10,900 bases of DNA, taken from positions 1 through 10,900 of the forward strand of contig JAHIFK010000077.1 of the NCBI GenBank assembly GCA_018900975.1. Direction: 5' to 3'. Under the pieces are notes generated by a model. It ran no database searches. It worked only from the letters and a program-made list of their open reading frames with translations, and was not told the origin of the DNA. Position numbers and translations under genes: made by a program. This stretch comes from Methanobacteriota archaeon (GTDB taxonomy: Archaea > Halobacteriota > Methanosarcinia > Methanosarcinales > Methanoperedenaceae). This document shows, in pieces, positions 1-5,689 of this stretch (within the stretch, counting starts at the first letter, position 1; every line of letters begins with the position of its first letter).

Positions 1-1
1 G

Positions 2-217
2 AATGCGAAAGAAGAAGAGTTATATGGTCTTCTTAAAGCATGCCAGAAATTTATTACTCAACGAATCAAACGATACAATGAATTATTTCCGAATTCACCC
101 GACTTTACACCGTATAAAGGTATATGTTGGAACTGCAAATGTCAAATTTTTTATCATTATGATGGCACAGAGTTTATAACAGGATGCCCATATTGCGCCA
201 GAAGTTATTGTGAGTGA
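2..217 (+). CDS. C-terminal part of a small zinc-ribbon protein (partial, starts before the window)
   Basis: The reading frame is open from base 2 to a TGA at 215-217 and has no start in view, so the gene begins upstream. The 71 visible residues begin with a charged, probably helical stretch. They continue into CWNCKC, about 20 residues with aromatic and beta-like character, then GCPYCARSYC. Two CX2C knuckles separated by roughly 20 residues are the usual layout of a zinc ribbon, so zinc binding is likely. The fold suggests a nucleic-acid-binding or regulatory role, but I do not recognise the family and assign no function. Codon use and composition look coding. A short extra cysteine-containing stretch continues in the same frame after the stop codons (see the 227-361 entry). 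Confidence 0.6.
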   Translation, partial: NAKEEELYGLLKACQKFITQRIKRYNELFPNSPDFTPYKGICWNCKCQIFYHYDGTEFITGCPYCARSYCE

Positions 218-226
218 GTGTAATAA

Positions 227-361
227 ACTGCTGCTCAAAAACTTAATGATGATAGTGAAGACGATTCCTGCGGATGTGAACTTGTAGAGCAATCAGAATT
301 ATACGAAGTATATAGTGACTTAGAAGATATGGTGCTCGAAGGGATATTGCTGAAGGCATAG
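227..361 (+). pseudogene. Coding-like acidic stretch in frame with the preceding zinc-ribbon gene, no start codon
   Basis: After the TGA at 215-217 the same frame reads GTG-TAA-TAA and is then open for 44 codons to a TAG at 359-361. The product would be strongly acidic (DDSEDDSCGCELVEQSELYE, then a hydrophobic end LEGILLKA). It has no ATG, GTG or TTG start near its beginning and no ribosome binding site. It could be the tail of an ancestral longer gene separated by nonsense mutations, or simply a chance open frame. That it shares the frame of the gene before it is the only support for a relic. I cannot name a family. Confidence 0.25.
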
Positions 362-370
362 GATTTAATT

Positions 371-832
371 CTATTGCGGCTTAAAGATCTTCCTTGTCCA
401 CTCATACTTACCGTTATTAAGCAGAGCTTTTCCCTTGATAAAAGGTGCAAAATCATCTTTTGGATTGATCTCTATTGCCTTATCAAATGCAGCATAGGCT
501 TCTTCAGATCTACCCAAATGACCTAAAGAAATTCCTTTAAATGTCCATATATCCCCTTTATTCGGATTGATCTCTATAGCCTTATCAAATGCAAAAAGAG
601 CTTCTTCAAATCTATCCAAATCATTCAGGTCAAGTCCTTTAAACGTCCACGCTTCCCCATCTTTCGGATTAATCTCAATAGCTTTGTCGTATGCAACCAG
701 GGCTTCTTCCCTTCTCCCCGAAGCATCAAGATCAACTCCTTTATTATACCATAAAATCGCTGATTTCGGATAAATCCCAACAACCTCAGGTTGGTGTTTT
801 TCTTTATCCTCTCCCTTTTTTGTCAATGTCAT
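371..832 (-). CDS. Tetratricopeptide repeat (TPR) protein
   Basis: This 153-residue protein is built almost entirely of 34-residue TPR units. A charged N-terminus of about 25 residues is followed by units beginning near WYNKGVDL, WTFKGLDL, WTFKGISL and FIKGKALL. The first three end in the consensus AFDKAIEINP or AYDKAIEINP, and the last is incomplete. TPRs form stacked helix pairs that hold partner proteins, so a scaffold role is expected, but the partner is unknown. No signal peptide or membrane segment is visible, so it is probably cytosolic. The start is well supported: GGGAGGA (838-844 on the minus strand) lies a few bases ahead of the ATG at 832. The units are similar at DNA level with a period near 102 bases, so the copy number may change by recombination. 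TPR proteins of this kind are often multi-copy in methanogen-related archaea. Confidence 0.85.
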   Translation of the reverse strand: MTLTKKGEDKEKHQPEVVGIYPKSAILWYNKGVDLDASGRREEALVAYDKAIEINPKDGEAWTFKGLDLNDLDRFEEALFAFDKAIEINPNKGDIWTFKGISLGHLGRSEEAYAAFDKAIEINPKDDFAPFIKGKALLNNGKYEWTRKIFKPQ

Positions 833-906
833 GAATATCCTCCCTGAGTATTTTCACAGATAAATGGTGGACAGCGCCTCTTCGAATGGATAATTAGTTA
901 AGGTGC

Positions 907-916
907 TATATTTAAA
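907..916 (-). promoter_or_regulatory. Probable TATA box of the TPR gene
   Basis: On the minus strand this reads TTTAAATATA, an archaeal TATA-like element, about 75 bases ahead of the ATG at 832. Transcription starting some 25 bases downstream would leave a leader of roughly 50 bases carrying the strong GGGAGGA ribosome binding site. Confidence 0.4.
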
Positions 917-977
917 CGTAACGCTCCCTCAGAATTGACTGGCGATCTCCGTTACATCGCGTATATTTTTTTCAGTT

Positions 978-1082
978 TTATCTGACATCGCTCGTGAGCA
1001 TCTTCCTTATCCTCACCAGGGTCGGCGTATTGATCGCCACCCCTGAGATTATCGCCTGACCTTTGGTATCAGGAAAAATAAG
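978..1082 (-). pseudogene. Relic of the C-terminal end of a HerA-like (DUF87) ATPase
   Basis: On the minus strand the frame begins after TGA-TAA and gives 34 residues, LIFPDTKGQ then AIISGVAINTPTLVRIRK and a short tail, ending at a TAA (978-980). The pattern GQAIISG-x-AINTP-x-LVRIRK resembles the final strand region of HerA/DUF87 ATPases, where a Gly-(Gln/Glu)-Ala-Ile-(Ile/Val)-(Ser/Thr)-Gly turn precedes a hydrophobic-Arg-(Val/Ile)-Arg strand. HerA-type enzymes are hexameric DNA-translocating ATPases that act with the NurA nuclease or in mobile-element defence. No Walker motifs, start codon or remaining gene body is present, so it is non-functional. It lies between clpB and the TPR gene. The family assignment comes from motif recognition only. 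Confidence 0.45.
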
Positions 1083-1115
1083 TTATCAAATTTTACTCAA
1101 AAATCCTGACAATAA

Positions 1116-1145
1116 ATCTGCGTTCATCTGCGTTTATCTGCGGTT
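1116..1145. repeat. Three tandem copies of a 10-base repeat at the end of clpB
   Basis: Three adjacent decamers, ATCTGCGTTC, ATCTGCGTTT and ATCTGCGGTT, differ by only one or two bases. On the minus strand this reads as AACGCAGAT-type units. Similar ATCTGCGTT-rich strings are, from memory, scattered at gene ends and between genes in many environmental bacteria and archaea, with no agreed function. Here the array overlaps the last codons of clpB and provides its TGA stop (1124-1126). Confidence 0.75.
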
Positions 1146-3739
1146 TCGCTCTTTTTCCTGAACACCATCTCATCCTTTTTCACATCCACTTCCACAACAT
1201 CGCCTTCAATGAACTCCTGATTCAATATCTTCATCGCAAGCTGATCAAGAATCCTGTGCTGTATCGTGCGCTTGATGGGCCGCGCTCCGAATTGTGGATC
1301 ATAACCTGCTTTTGCAATGAAATCCCTTGCTTTTTGGGTCAGATTGATGGTAATCTTCTTTTCTGAAAGCCGTTTGCTCAGTATTACAAACTGGATGTCC
1401 ACAATCTTCATTATTTCGGGGAGTTTTAGAGAGTGGAAGATAATTATCTCATCAAGCCTGTTCAGGAATTCCGGCTTGAAATTCTTGTGCACCATATCCA
1501 TGACCTTTTCCCTCATCTCTTCTTCTTTCTCCCCGAGTTCGAATATCCACTGACTCCCGATGTTAGAGGTCATTATGATAACTGCGTTCTTGAAATCCAC
1601 AGTGCGCCCATGCCCATCAGTGAGCCTGCCGTCGTCGAGTATCTGGAGCAGCAGGTTAAAGATATCGGGATGCGCTTTCTCGATCTCATCGAACAGGATG
1701 ACGGCATACGGGCGCCGCCTCACAGCTTCAGTGAGCTGCCCGCCTTCCTCATAGCCAACGTATCCGGGCGGAGCGCCAATGAGCCTTGCCACGGTGTGTT
1801 TTTCCATGTATTCGCTCATGTCAAGCCGTATCATCGCCGCTTCGTCATCGAACAAAAACTCTGCAAGCGCGCGCCCAAGTTCCGTTTTACCGACGCCAGT
1901 CGGACCGAGGAACATAAATGATCCAATAGGACGCTTCGGGTCAGATATCCCTGCGCGTCCGCGCCTGACGGCGTTGGCAACTGCGATAACAGCTTCTTCC
2001 TGCCCCACAACACGCGCTTTTATACGCTCTTCCATGTGAACGAGTTTTTGCATCTCGCCTTCCAGCATCCTGCTCACTGGAACATGGGTCCATCTTGACA
2101 CGACCTCAGCGATATCCTCCTCGTCCACTTCCTCCTTGAGCATCTTCAAGTCTTTCTGGAGTTCGATAAGCTTCTTGTTGTCTTCATCAAGCTGTTTTTG
2201 CAGGTTGATCAATACGCCATACCTGAGTTCTGACGCTTTTTCAAGATCGCCTTCAACCTCAGCTTTTTCTGAATCAATGCGCGTTTTTTCGATATCGCCT
2301 TTTATCTTTCGTATTTTCTGGATGGCGTCCTTTTCAAGCTGCCAGTGGGCTTTCATTGAACTGCCCTTCTCTTTCAGGTCAGAAAGTTCCTTATCTATTT
2401 TTTCAAGGCGTTCTTTAGAGTATTCGTCCTTTTCCTTTTTCACTGCCTGCTTTTCGATCTCAAGCTGCCTTATCTTTCTCTCGATATCATCAAGCACAGC
2501 CGGCATGCTGTCGATCTCTATCCGAAGTTTTGACGCTGCCTCGTCTATGAGGTCGATGGCTTTGTCGGGAAGGAAGCGGTCTGTTATGTATCTATGCGAG
2601 AGCACAGCCGCAGAGATGATGGCGGCGTCCTGTATCCGGACACCGTGGTGCACTTCGTATTTTTCCTTGAGACCGCGAAGGATGGATATGGTCTCGTCCA
2701 CAGTTGGCTCTCCCACGAGCACGGGCTGGAAACGGCGCTCAAGCGCAGGGTCTTTTTCGATGTATTTGCGGTACTCATTAAGCGTAGTAGCTCCAATGCA
2801 GCGCAGGTCTCCTCTCGCAAGCGCTGGTTTGAGGAGATTGGAGGCATCCATCGCCCCTTCAGCCGCGCCTGCACCCACGACTGTATGAAGTTCGTCAATG
2901 AATAGAATAACTTGGCCTTCCGAATCCTGCACTTCTTTTATCACTGCCTTGAGGCGCTCCTCGAACTCGCCCCTGAACTTTGTGCCAGCCACGAGCGCGC
3001 CCATGTCAAGCGCCACCACTTTTTTATCCTTTATGGGCTCGGGCACGTCTCCCATGAATATGCGAAGCGCCAGCCCTTCTGCAATTGCTGTTTTTCCCAC
3101 GCCGGGCTCACCTATGAGCACGGGGTTATTCTTGGTGCGCCGTGAGAGCACCTGGAGCACGCGCCGGATCTCGTTGTCCCGCCCAATGACGGGGTCGAGC
3201 TTGCCGCGGGATGCAAGTTCTGTGAGATCGCGGCCGTATTTTTTGAGAGCCTCGTATTTTGCCTCAGGATTCTGGTCTGTGACGCGAGATGAGCCTCTTA
3301 CTTCCTTAAGGGCTTTCATGAGGGCATCTTTTGACGCACCGTTCCCTTTCAGGATGCGCGCCGAGATGCCGTTTTTCTCATCTGCGATTGCAAGAAGCAT
3401 ATGTTCGCTGCTGAGATATTCATCGCGCAGGTCTTTCATCTCGTTAAATGCAGCATCGACGACATTGTTCAGCCTTGAGGAAACGTAAACCTGACCTGCC
3501 CCGGCGCCTTCCACGCGCGGAAGTTTGTCGATTTCTTCTTCAAGCGCTGATGTTATTCCTGCTGTGTTTGCGCCTAGTTTCTGAAGGAGCTGGAGGGTTA
3601 AGCCTTCTTTCTGGTTGATGAGAGCGAGAAGGAGGTGTTCTACTTCTATCTGCTGCTGGTTCCTGTCAATTGCTATGCTCTGAGCTTCCTGGAATGCTTC
3701 CTGGGCTTTGATGGTGAAACGGTCGAATCTGATTGGCAT
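1124..3739 (-). CDS. clpB: ATP-dependent disaggregase ClpB (Hsp100)
   Basis: This 871-residue protein has the normal ClpB length and order. The N-terminal Clp repeat domain (about 1-145) is followed by AAA+ domain 1 with Walker A GEPGVGKT (210-217) and Walker B ILFIDE (278-283). A long coiled-coil middle domain (about 405-530) follows. AAA+ domain 2 has Walker A GPTGVGKT (612-619), pore loop GYVGYEEGG (659-667), Walker B ILFDE (681-685) and arginine-finger motif FLNRLDE (R761). ClpB hexamers thread aggregated proteins through their pore and work with DnaK/DnaJ/GrpE, none of which is in view. I chose the ATG at 3739 (MPIRFDRFTIKAQEAF), which matches family N-termini and has GGAGAT upstream. 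An in-frame TTG at 3757 would add six residues. A weak TATA-like CTTTTAAT lies about 40 bases upstream. The last residues (ETADKRR) and the stop come from a tandem repeat, so the C-terminus may be altered. clpB in archaea is usually considered acquired from bacteria. Confidence 0.96.
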   Translation of the reverse strand: MPIRFDRFTIKAQEAFQEAQSIAIDRNQQQIEVEHLLLALINQKEGLTLQLLQKLGANTAGITSALEEEIDKLPRVEGAGAGQVYVSSRLNNVVDAAFNEMKDLRDEYLSSEHMLLAIADEKNGISARILKGNGASKDALMKALKEVRGSSRVTDQNPEAKYEALKKYGRDLTELASRGKLDPVIGRDNEIRRVLQVLSRRTKNNPVLIGEPGVGKTAIAEGLALRIFMGDVPEPIKDKKVVALDMGALVAGTKFRGEFEERLKAVIKEVQDSEGQVILFIDELHTVVGAGAAEGAMDASNLLKPALARGDLRCIGATTLNEYRKYIEKDPALERRFQPVLVGEPTVDETISILRGLKEKYEVHHGVRIQDAAIISAAVLSHRYITDRFLPDKAIDLIDEAASKLRIEIDSMPAVLDDIERKIRQLEIEKQAVKKEKDEYSKERLEKIDKELSDLKEKGSSMKAHWQLEKDAIQKIRKIKGDIEKTRIDSEKAEVEGDLEKASELRYGVLINLQKQLDEDNKKLIELQKDLKMLKEEVDEEDIAEVVSRWTHVPVSRMLEGEMQKLVHMEERIKARVVGQEEAVIAVANAVRRGRAGISDPKRPIGSFMFLGPTGVGKTELGRALAEFLFDDEAAMIRLDMSEYMEKHTVARLIGAPPGYVGYEEGGQLTEAVRRRPYAVILFDEIEKAHPDIFNLLLQILDDGRLTDGHGRTVDFKNAVIIMTSNIGSQWIFELGEKEEEMREKVMDMVHKNFKPEFLNRLDEIIIFHSLKLPEIMKIVDIQFVILSKRLSEKKITINLTQKARDFIAKAGYDPQFGARPIKRTIQHRILDQLAMKILNQEFIEGDVVEVDVKKDEMVFRKKSETADKRR

Positions 3740-3807
3740 GTTAGTTGTATCTCCCAAGGGTTTTAATTGGCAGGGGAGGGATTAAAAGATTGCTTTTTCG
3801 ATTAGAC

Positions 3808-4194
3808 TTATAGAATATTTTCAACCCATTTACGCAATTGCTGGACCATTTCCAACGCTTTCTGTCGATTAAATTCTTCTTCTTCTTCCAGGGGAATGTA
3901 ATCGTAACGGAATTCAACTGCAAAAGGTGATAGGGTGCGTATTTCCATAAGCGATTCTGGAAATTTTATGTTATTATCCCTGATCAGGTCTATCAATTCC
4001 CTCAAATCATGTGTCCGGCGGTAAGTTATGTTTTTTGCCATGAGAAGGGCTTTTAGCAGTTTTTCAGAGGCTTGCTGGGCATGAAAGCCAATGATCTCAT
4101 CTCTTACTTTTTCGTTTGAGATGACTTCCTCAAGGAGAGTCTCATCATCTTTTGCTTTCGCAAGCAGAAGCTCTGCTCTTTCAAGTGGCTCCAT
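3808..4194 (-). CDS. HEPN domain protein, partner of the adjacent nucleotidyltransferase
   Basis: This 128-residue all-helical HEPN protein (PF05168-like) carries the core signature FHAQQASEKLLKALL (37-51), then RRTHDLRELIDLI and the later FRYDY (95-99). The start is the ATG at 4194, preceded at three bases by AGGTGG and overlapping the end of the upstream MNT gene by 14 bases. A longer open frame up to 4287 lies inside the MNT gene and is rejected. HEPN proteins paired with a minimal nucleotidyltransferase act in toxin-antitoxin modules, the HEPN partner often being an RNase. The canonical RX4-6H catalytic motif in the C-terminal helix region, as in HepT toxins, is not visible here; R31-X6-H38 fits the spacing but sits in the substrate-type HEPN core. 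Either a non-RNase partner or a non-classical toxin is possible. Confidence 0.85.
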   Translation of the reverse strand: MEPLERAELLLAKAKDDETLLEEVISNEKVRDEIIGFHAQQASEKLLKALLMAKNITYRRTHDLRELIDLIRDNNIKFPESLMEIRTLSPFAVEFRYDYIPLEEEEEFNRQKALEMVQQLRKWVENIL

Positions 4195-4498
4195 AAACCA
4201 CCTTACCTTCAACAGCCGCTTCGTAAATGATTGTTCCAGGTGCATCCTTCCATTCATTATATGATTTTTCACTGACGACAACCACATCCACAGGTATTCG
4301 AAGAGGACTTAACACATCCCGAAGGCGCACGGTCTCCATCCTGCGAGCTTTTATTTCTTTTTCAACTACAAGAAAATCGAGGTCGCTGCTCTCTTTGTTG
4401 TCACCACGAGCGTAAGAACCGAAGAGTATTATCCTGACAGGATTTGCAGCCTTTATGAGGAGTTCGACAGCTTCCATAATGGTTTTTTGGTTTATCAT
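4181..4498 (-). CDS. Minimal nucleotidyltransferase (MNT) domain protein
   Basis: This 105-residue protein has the polymerase-beta-type nucleotidyltransferase signature G27-S28-X10-D39-x-D41 (GSYARGDNKESSDLD), followed by a third acidic residue, D71, in IPVDVVVV. These residues bind two metal ions and transfer a nucleotide. In the related MntA/HepT module the MNT protein is the antitoxin and adds AMP to the HEPN toxin. That role is inferred here from family and context. The gene overlaps the HEPN gene by 14 bases in a different frame, so the two are translated from one message. The length is normal for MNT proteins and all three metal ligands are present, so the enzyme looks intact. Start: ATG at 4498, with a TATA box about 32 bases upstream and no obvious ribosome binding site, consistent with a leaderless or short-leader message. 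Confidence 0.87.
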   Translation of the reverse strand: MINQKTIMEAVELLIKAANPVRIILFGSYARGDNKESSDLDFLVVEKEIKARRMETVRLRDVLSPLRIPVDVVVVSEKSYNEWKDAPGTIIYEAAVEGKVVYGAT

Positions 4499-4529
4499 AT
4501 TTTTATATTTTATTTAACGTATAGGAAAC

Positions 4530-4537
4530 TATAAAAG
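4530..4537 (-). promoter_or_regulatory. Probable TATA box of the MNT/HEPN operon
   Basis: The minus strand reads TTTTATAG about 32 bases before the MNT ATG. This is the expected distance for an archaeal promoter giving a message with almost no leader. Confidence 0.45.
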
Positions 4538-4635
4538 CATACCCAAAACGTGCGGCTTATTTTTCATCAGAAAAATTGATGTTCTATAGTGTAATAAATG
4601 TTGTTATTTTTTATAGAAAGGCTAATCTGCATACT

Positions 4636-4655
4636 TTTCCCGAAAGCATGGGAAA
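4636..4655. repeat. Short inverted repeat in the divergent intergenic region
   Basis: TTTCCC and GGGAAA form perfect 6-base arms around an 8-base centre. The element sits between the divergent MNT/HEPN and UPF0175 promoters, so it could be an operator for one of these toxin-antitoxin-type units. It is short enough to arise by chance. The rest of 4541-4705 is AT-rich and shows no gene. Confidence 0.3.
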
Positions 4656-4709
4656 CAGGCTGCAGTTCGCTGGCAGAAAAATGAGGACTGATGCATTTAT
4701 GTGAAGCAA

Positions 4710-4719
4710 ATATTTATAT
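4710..4719 (+). promoter_or_regulatory. Probable TATA box of the UPF0175 gene
   Basis: The stretch ATATTTATAT lies about 32 bases ahead of the ATG at 4751. Transcription would begin near 4740-4745, leaving a leader of under ten bases with no ribosome binding site. Confidence 0.45.
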
Positions 4720-4750
4720 TAACACATCATCAAAATGACTAACGATACCA

Positions 4751-5098
4751 ATGTCATCCGAAACCAGAATGATCAAAACCGAAATACAGCTTCCCGGCGA
4801 TCTTTTATACTCGCTGGGGATTGATAATGCCCACCTGGGCTATTTTATAAAAAAGAACTTCCTTCTGGAACTGTACAGGGAAGGTAAAATATCCCTGGGG
4901 AAGATGGCGGCTTTACTGGGATTAAGCAGAATAGAAATGCTGGGTATCATGAAAGATTTAAAAATCCCTTTAAATTATGGTGTTTCAGAGCTGGATGAGG
5001 ACATGAAGACCGCGGGAAAACTTGGTATATTGAATGAAAGTTCGGGGAGATATCGATACCTGAAGTCGTCTATGAAGAAATTACGTCAAATGACCTGA
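4751..5098 (+). CDS. UPF0175 family protein, antitoxin-type DNA-binding protein
   Basis: This protein has 115 residues. The part from about 5 to 95 matches UPF0175 (PF03683). It shows a beta-strand start (IKTEIQLPGDLL), then the hallmark LELYREGKISLGKMAALLGLSRIEML, a helix-turn-helix-like stretch, and then IPLNYGVSELDEDMKTA. UPF0175 proteins usually precede a DUF3368/VapC-like PIN toxin, as here, and are thought to act as its antitoxin and as autorepressor. The last 20 or so residues (AGKLGILNESSGRY and a basic tail) do not belong to UPF0175. AGKLGILNES resembles the SKLG-L-L start region of DUF3368 toxins, and the toxin frame resumes out of register at 5038. The antitoxin therefore seems to have been fused by deletion to a piece of its own toxin. 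The DNA-binding part looks intact. Confidence 0.8.
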   Translation: MSSETRMIKTEIQLPGDLLYSLGIDNAHLGYFIKKNFLLELYREGKISLGKMAALLGLSRIEMLGIMKDLKIPLNYGVSELDEDMKTAGKLGILNESSGRYRYLKSSMKKLRQMT

Positions 5099-5430
5099 AA
5101 GGCTCAAATGAGGTAAGAAATGCAGACTGGATCAAGGTAATCCCAGTAAGAAATAAAGATGCGTTCACTTTGTTATCATTGCTGGATAAAGGAGAAGAAT
5201 ATGCTATTATTCTCGCTTACGAACAAAAAGCTGATCTGCTTTTGATTGATGATCTTGCTGGAAGAAGGGCTGCCTCAATGCATGATATAAATGTTATAGG
5301 AACACTTGGTTTTCTGAAAACAATGCATAAAAAAGGCAGAATCAGAAATTTAAAAAGTGTCCTGGAAGATCTCAAAAAGCAAGGATTATGGATGAATGAG
5401 GATCTGTATAAGTTGATGCTTGAAGATTAA
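5038..5430 (+). pseudogene. Truncated DUF3368 PIN-like toxin, N-terminus lost
   Basis: From the codon after a TGA (5035-5037) this frame gives 130 residues without a stop until TAA at 5428-5430. The text is typical DUF3368: KFGEISIPEVVYEEI at the start, LDKGEEYAIILAYEQKADLL, then LLIDDLAGRRAA, NVIGTLGFL and a C-terminal helix ending KQGLWMNEDLYKLMLED. DUF3368 proteins are PIN-domain RNase toxins related to VapC, usually about 150-165 residues and beginning with a strand (V-x-(N/D)-TSPLI) that carries the first metal-binding acidic residue. That strand is absent here. Later acidic positions (PE, DKGE, IDD) remain. There is no start codon before an ATG at 5170, which would give only the last 86 residues and no metal-binding N-terminal half. 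The toxin is therefore almost certainly dead. The antitoxin frame overlaps its first 61 bases. Confidence 0.7.
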
Positions 5431-5574
5431 TCGTTTCCGGACGCATTCGACCATCTTCATTTCAATCCGCTCACGTAGAGAATCATATGGTTCTCGTCGA
5501 CTCTTTTATGAAAAGCATTACATCCCTTTAATACGATTTTTCAAGTCTATTGAGCGCCTCCTTGCTGATTTTTT

Positions 5575-5688
5575 TTATTCTATCCTAATTTCATTCCAGT
5601 CTTCATCCGCAAGTATTCGCAAACCTACCCCTTCCGCAACCTTAATTAATACAGTAAAATATATAACTATTGCACTGAGTAGGTGCAT
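5575..5688 (-). other. Coding-like minus-strand fragment in the 5431-5689 gap
   Basis: The 259 bases from 5431 to 5689 hold no intact gene. On the minus strand an ATG at 5688 opens 37 codons ending in VAEGVGLRILADEDWNEIRIE and a TAA at 5575. It has no ribosome binding site and overlaps the purP promoter. Further along the same strand, in other frames, are KISKEALNRLEKSY (5572-5528) and KSRREPYDSLRERIEMKM (from 5505 downward). The last two together resemble a broken ribbon-helix-helix antitoxin, or alternatively part of a RelE-like toxin. Each piece alone could be chance. Confidence 0.2.
5656..5665 (+). promoter_or_regulatory. Probable TATA box of the purP operon
   Basis: AAAATATATA lies about 25 bases ahead of the purP ATG at 5690. 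Transcription would begin within a few bases of the start codon, giving a leaderless or nearly leaderless message. A weak AGGTG sits at 5681-5685 between the two. Confidence 0.5.
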
Positions 5689-5689
5689 A

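Noticed and set aside
371..832. TPR array as a mobile or CRISPR-like repeat
   Set aside because: The roughly 102-base period matches the 34-residue TPR unit and the similarity follows the protein consensus, so it is explained by the coding repeat.
2136..3488. Long open frames on the plus strand opposite clpB (up to 250 codons)
   Set aside because: They are serine- and arginine-rich, have no recognisable domain or ribosome binding site, and lie wholly against the strongly conserved clpB reading frame.
3740..3757. TTG start for clpB, adding six residues
   Set aside because: The ATG at 3739 matches family N-termini and has GGAGAT upstream, while the TTG would place that element inside the gene.
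4195..4287. Longer HEPN start at 4287
   Set aside because: The extra 31 residues are the MNT gene read in another frame. The ATG at 4194 has AGGTGG upstream and gives the normal HEPN length.
4735..4825. ATG at 4735 just ahead of the UPF0175 gene
   Set aside because: It is out of frame with the gene and reaches a stop after about 30 codons with no family likeness.
5420..5689. Upstream extension of the purP frame by 90 codons
   Set aside because: The added residues are low in family similarity, precede the TATA box at 5656-5665, and would make the protein much longer than known PurP enzymes.
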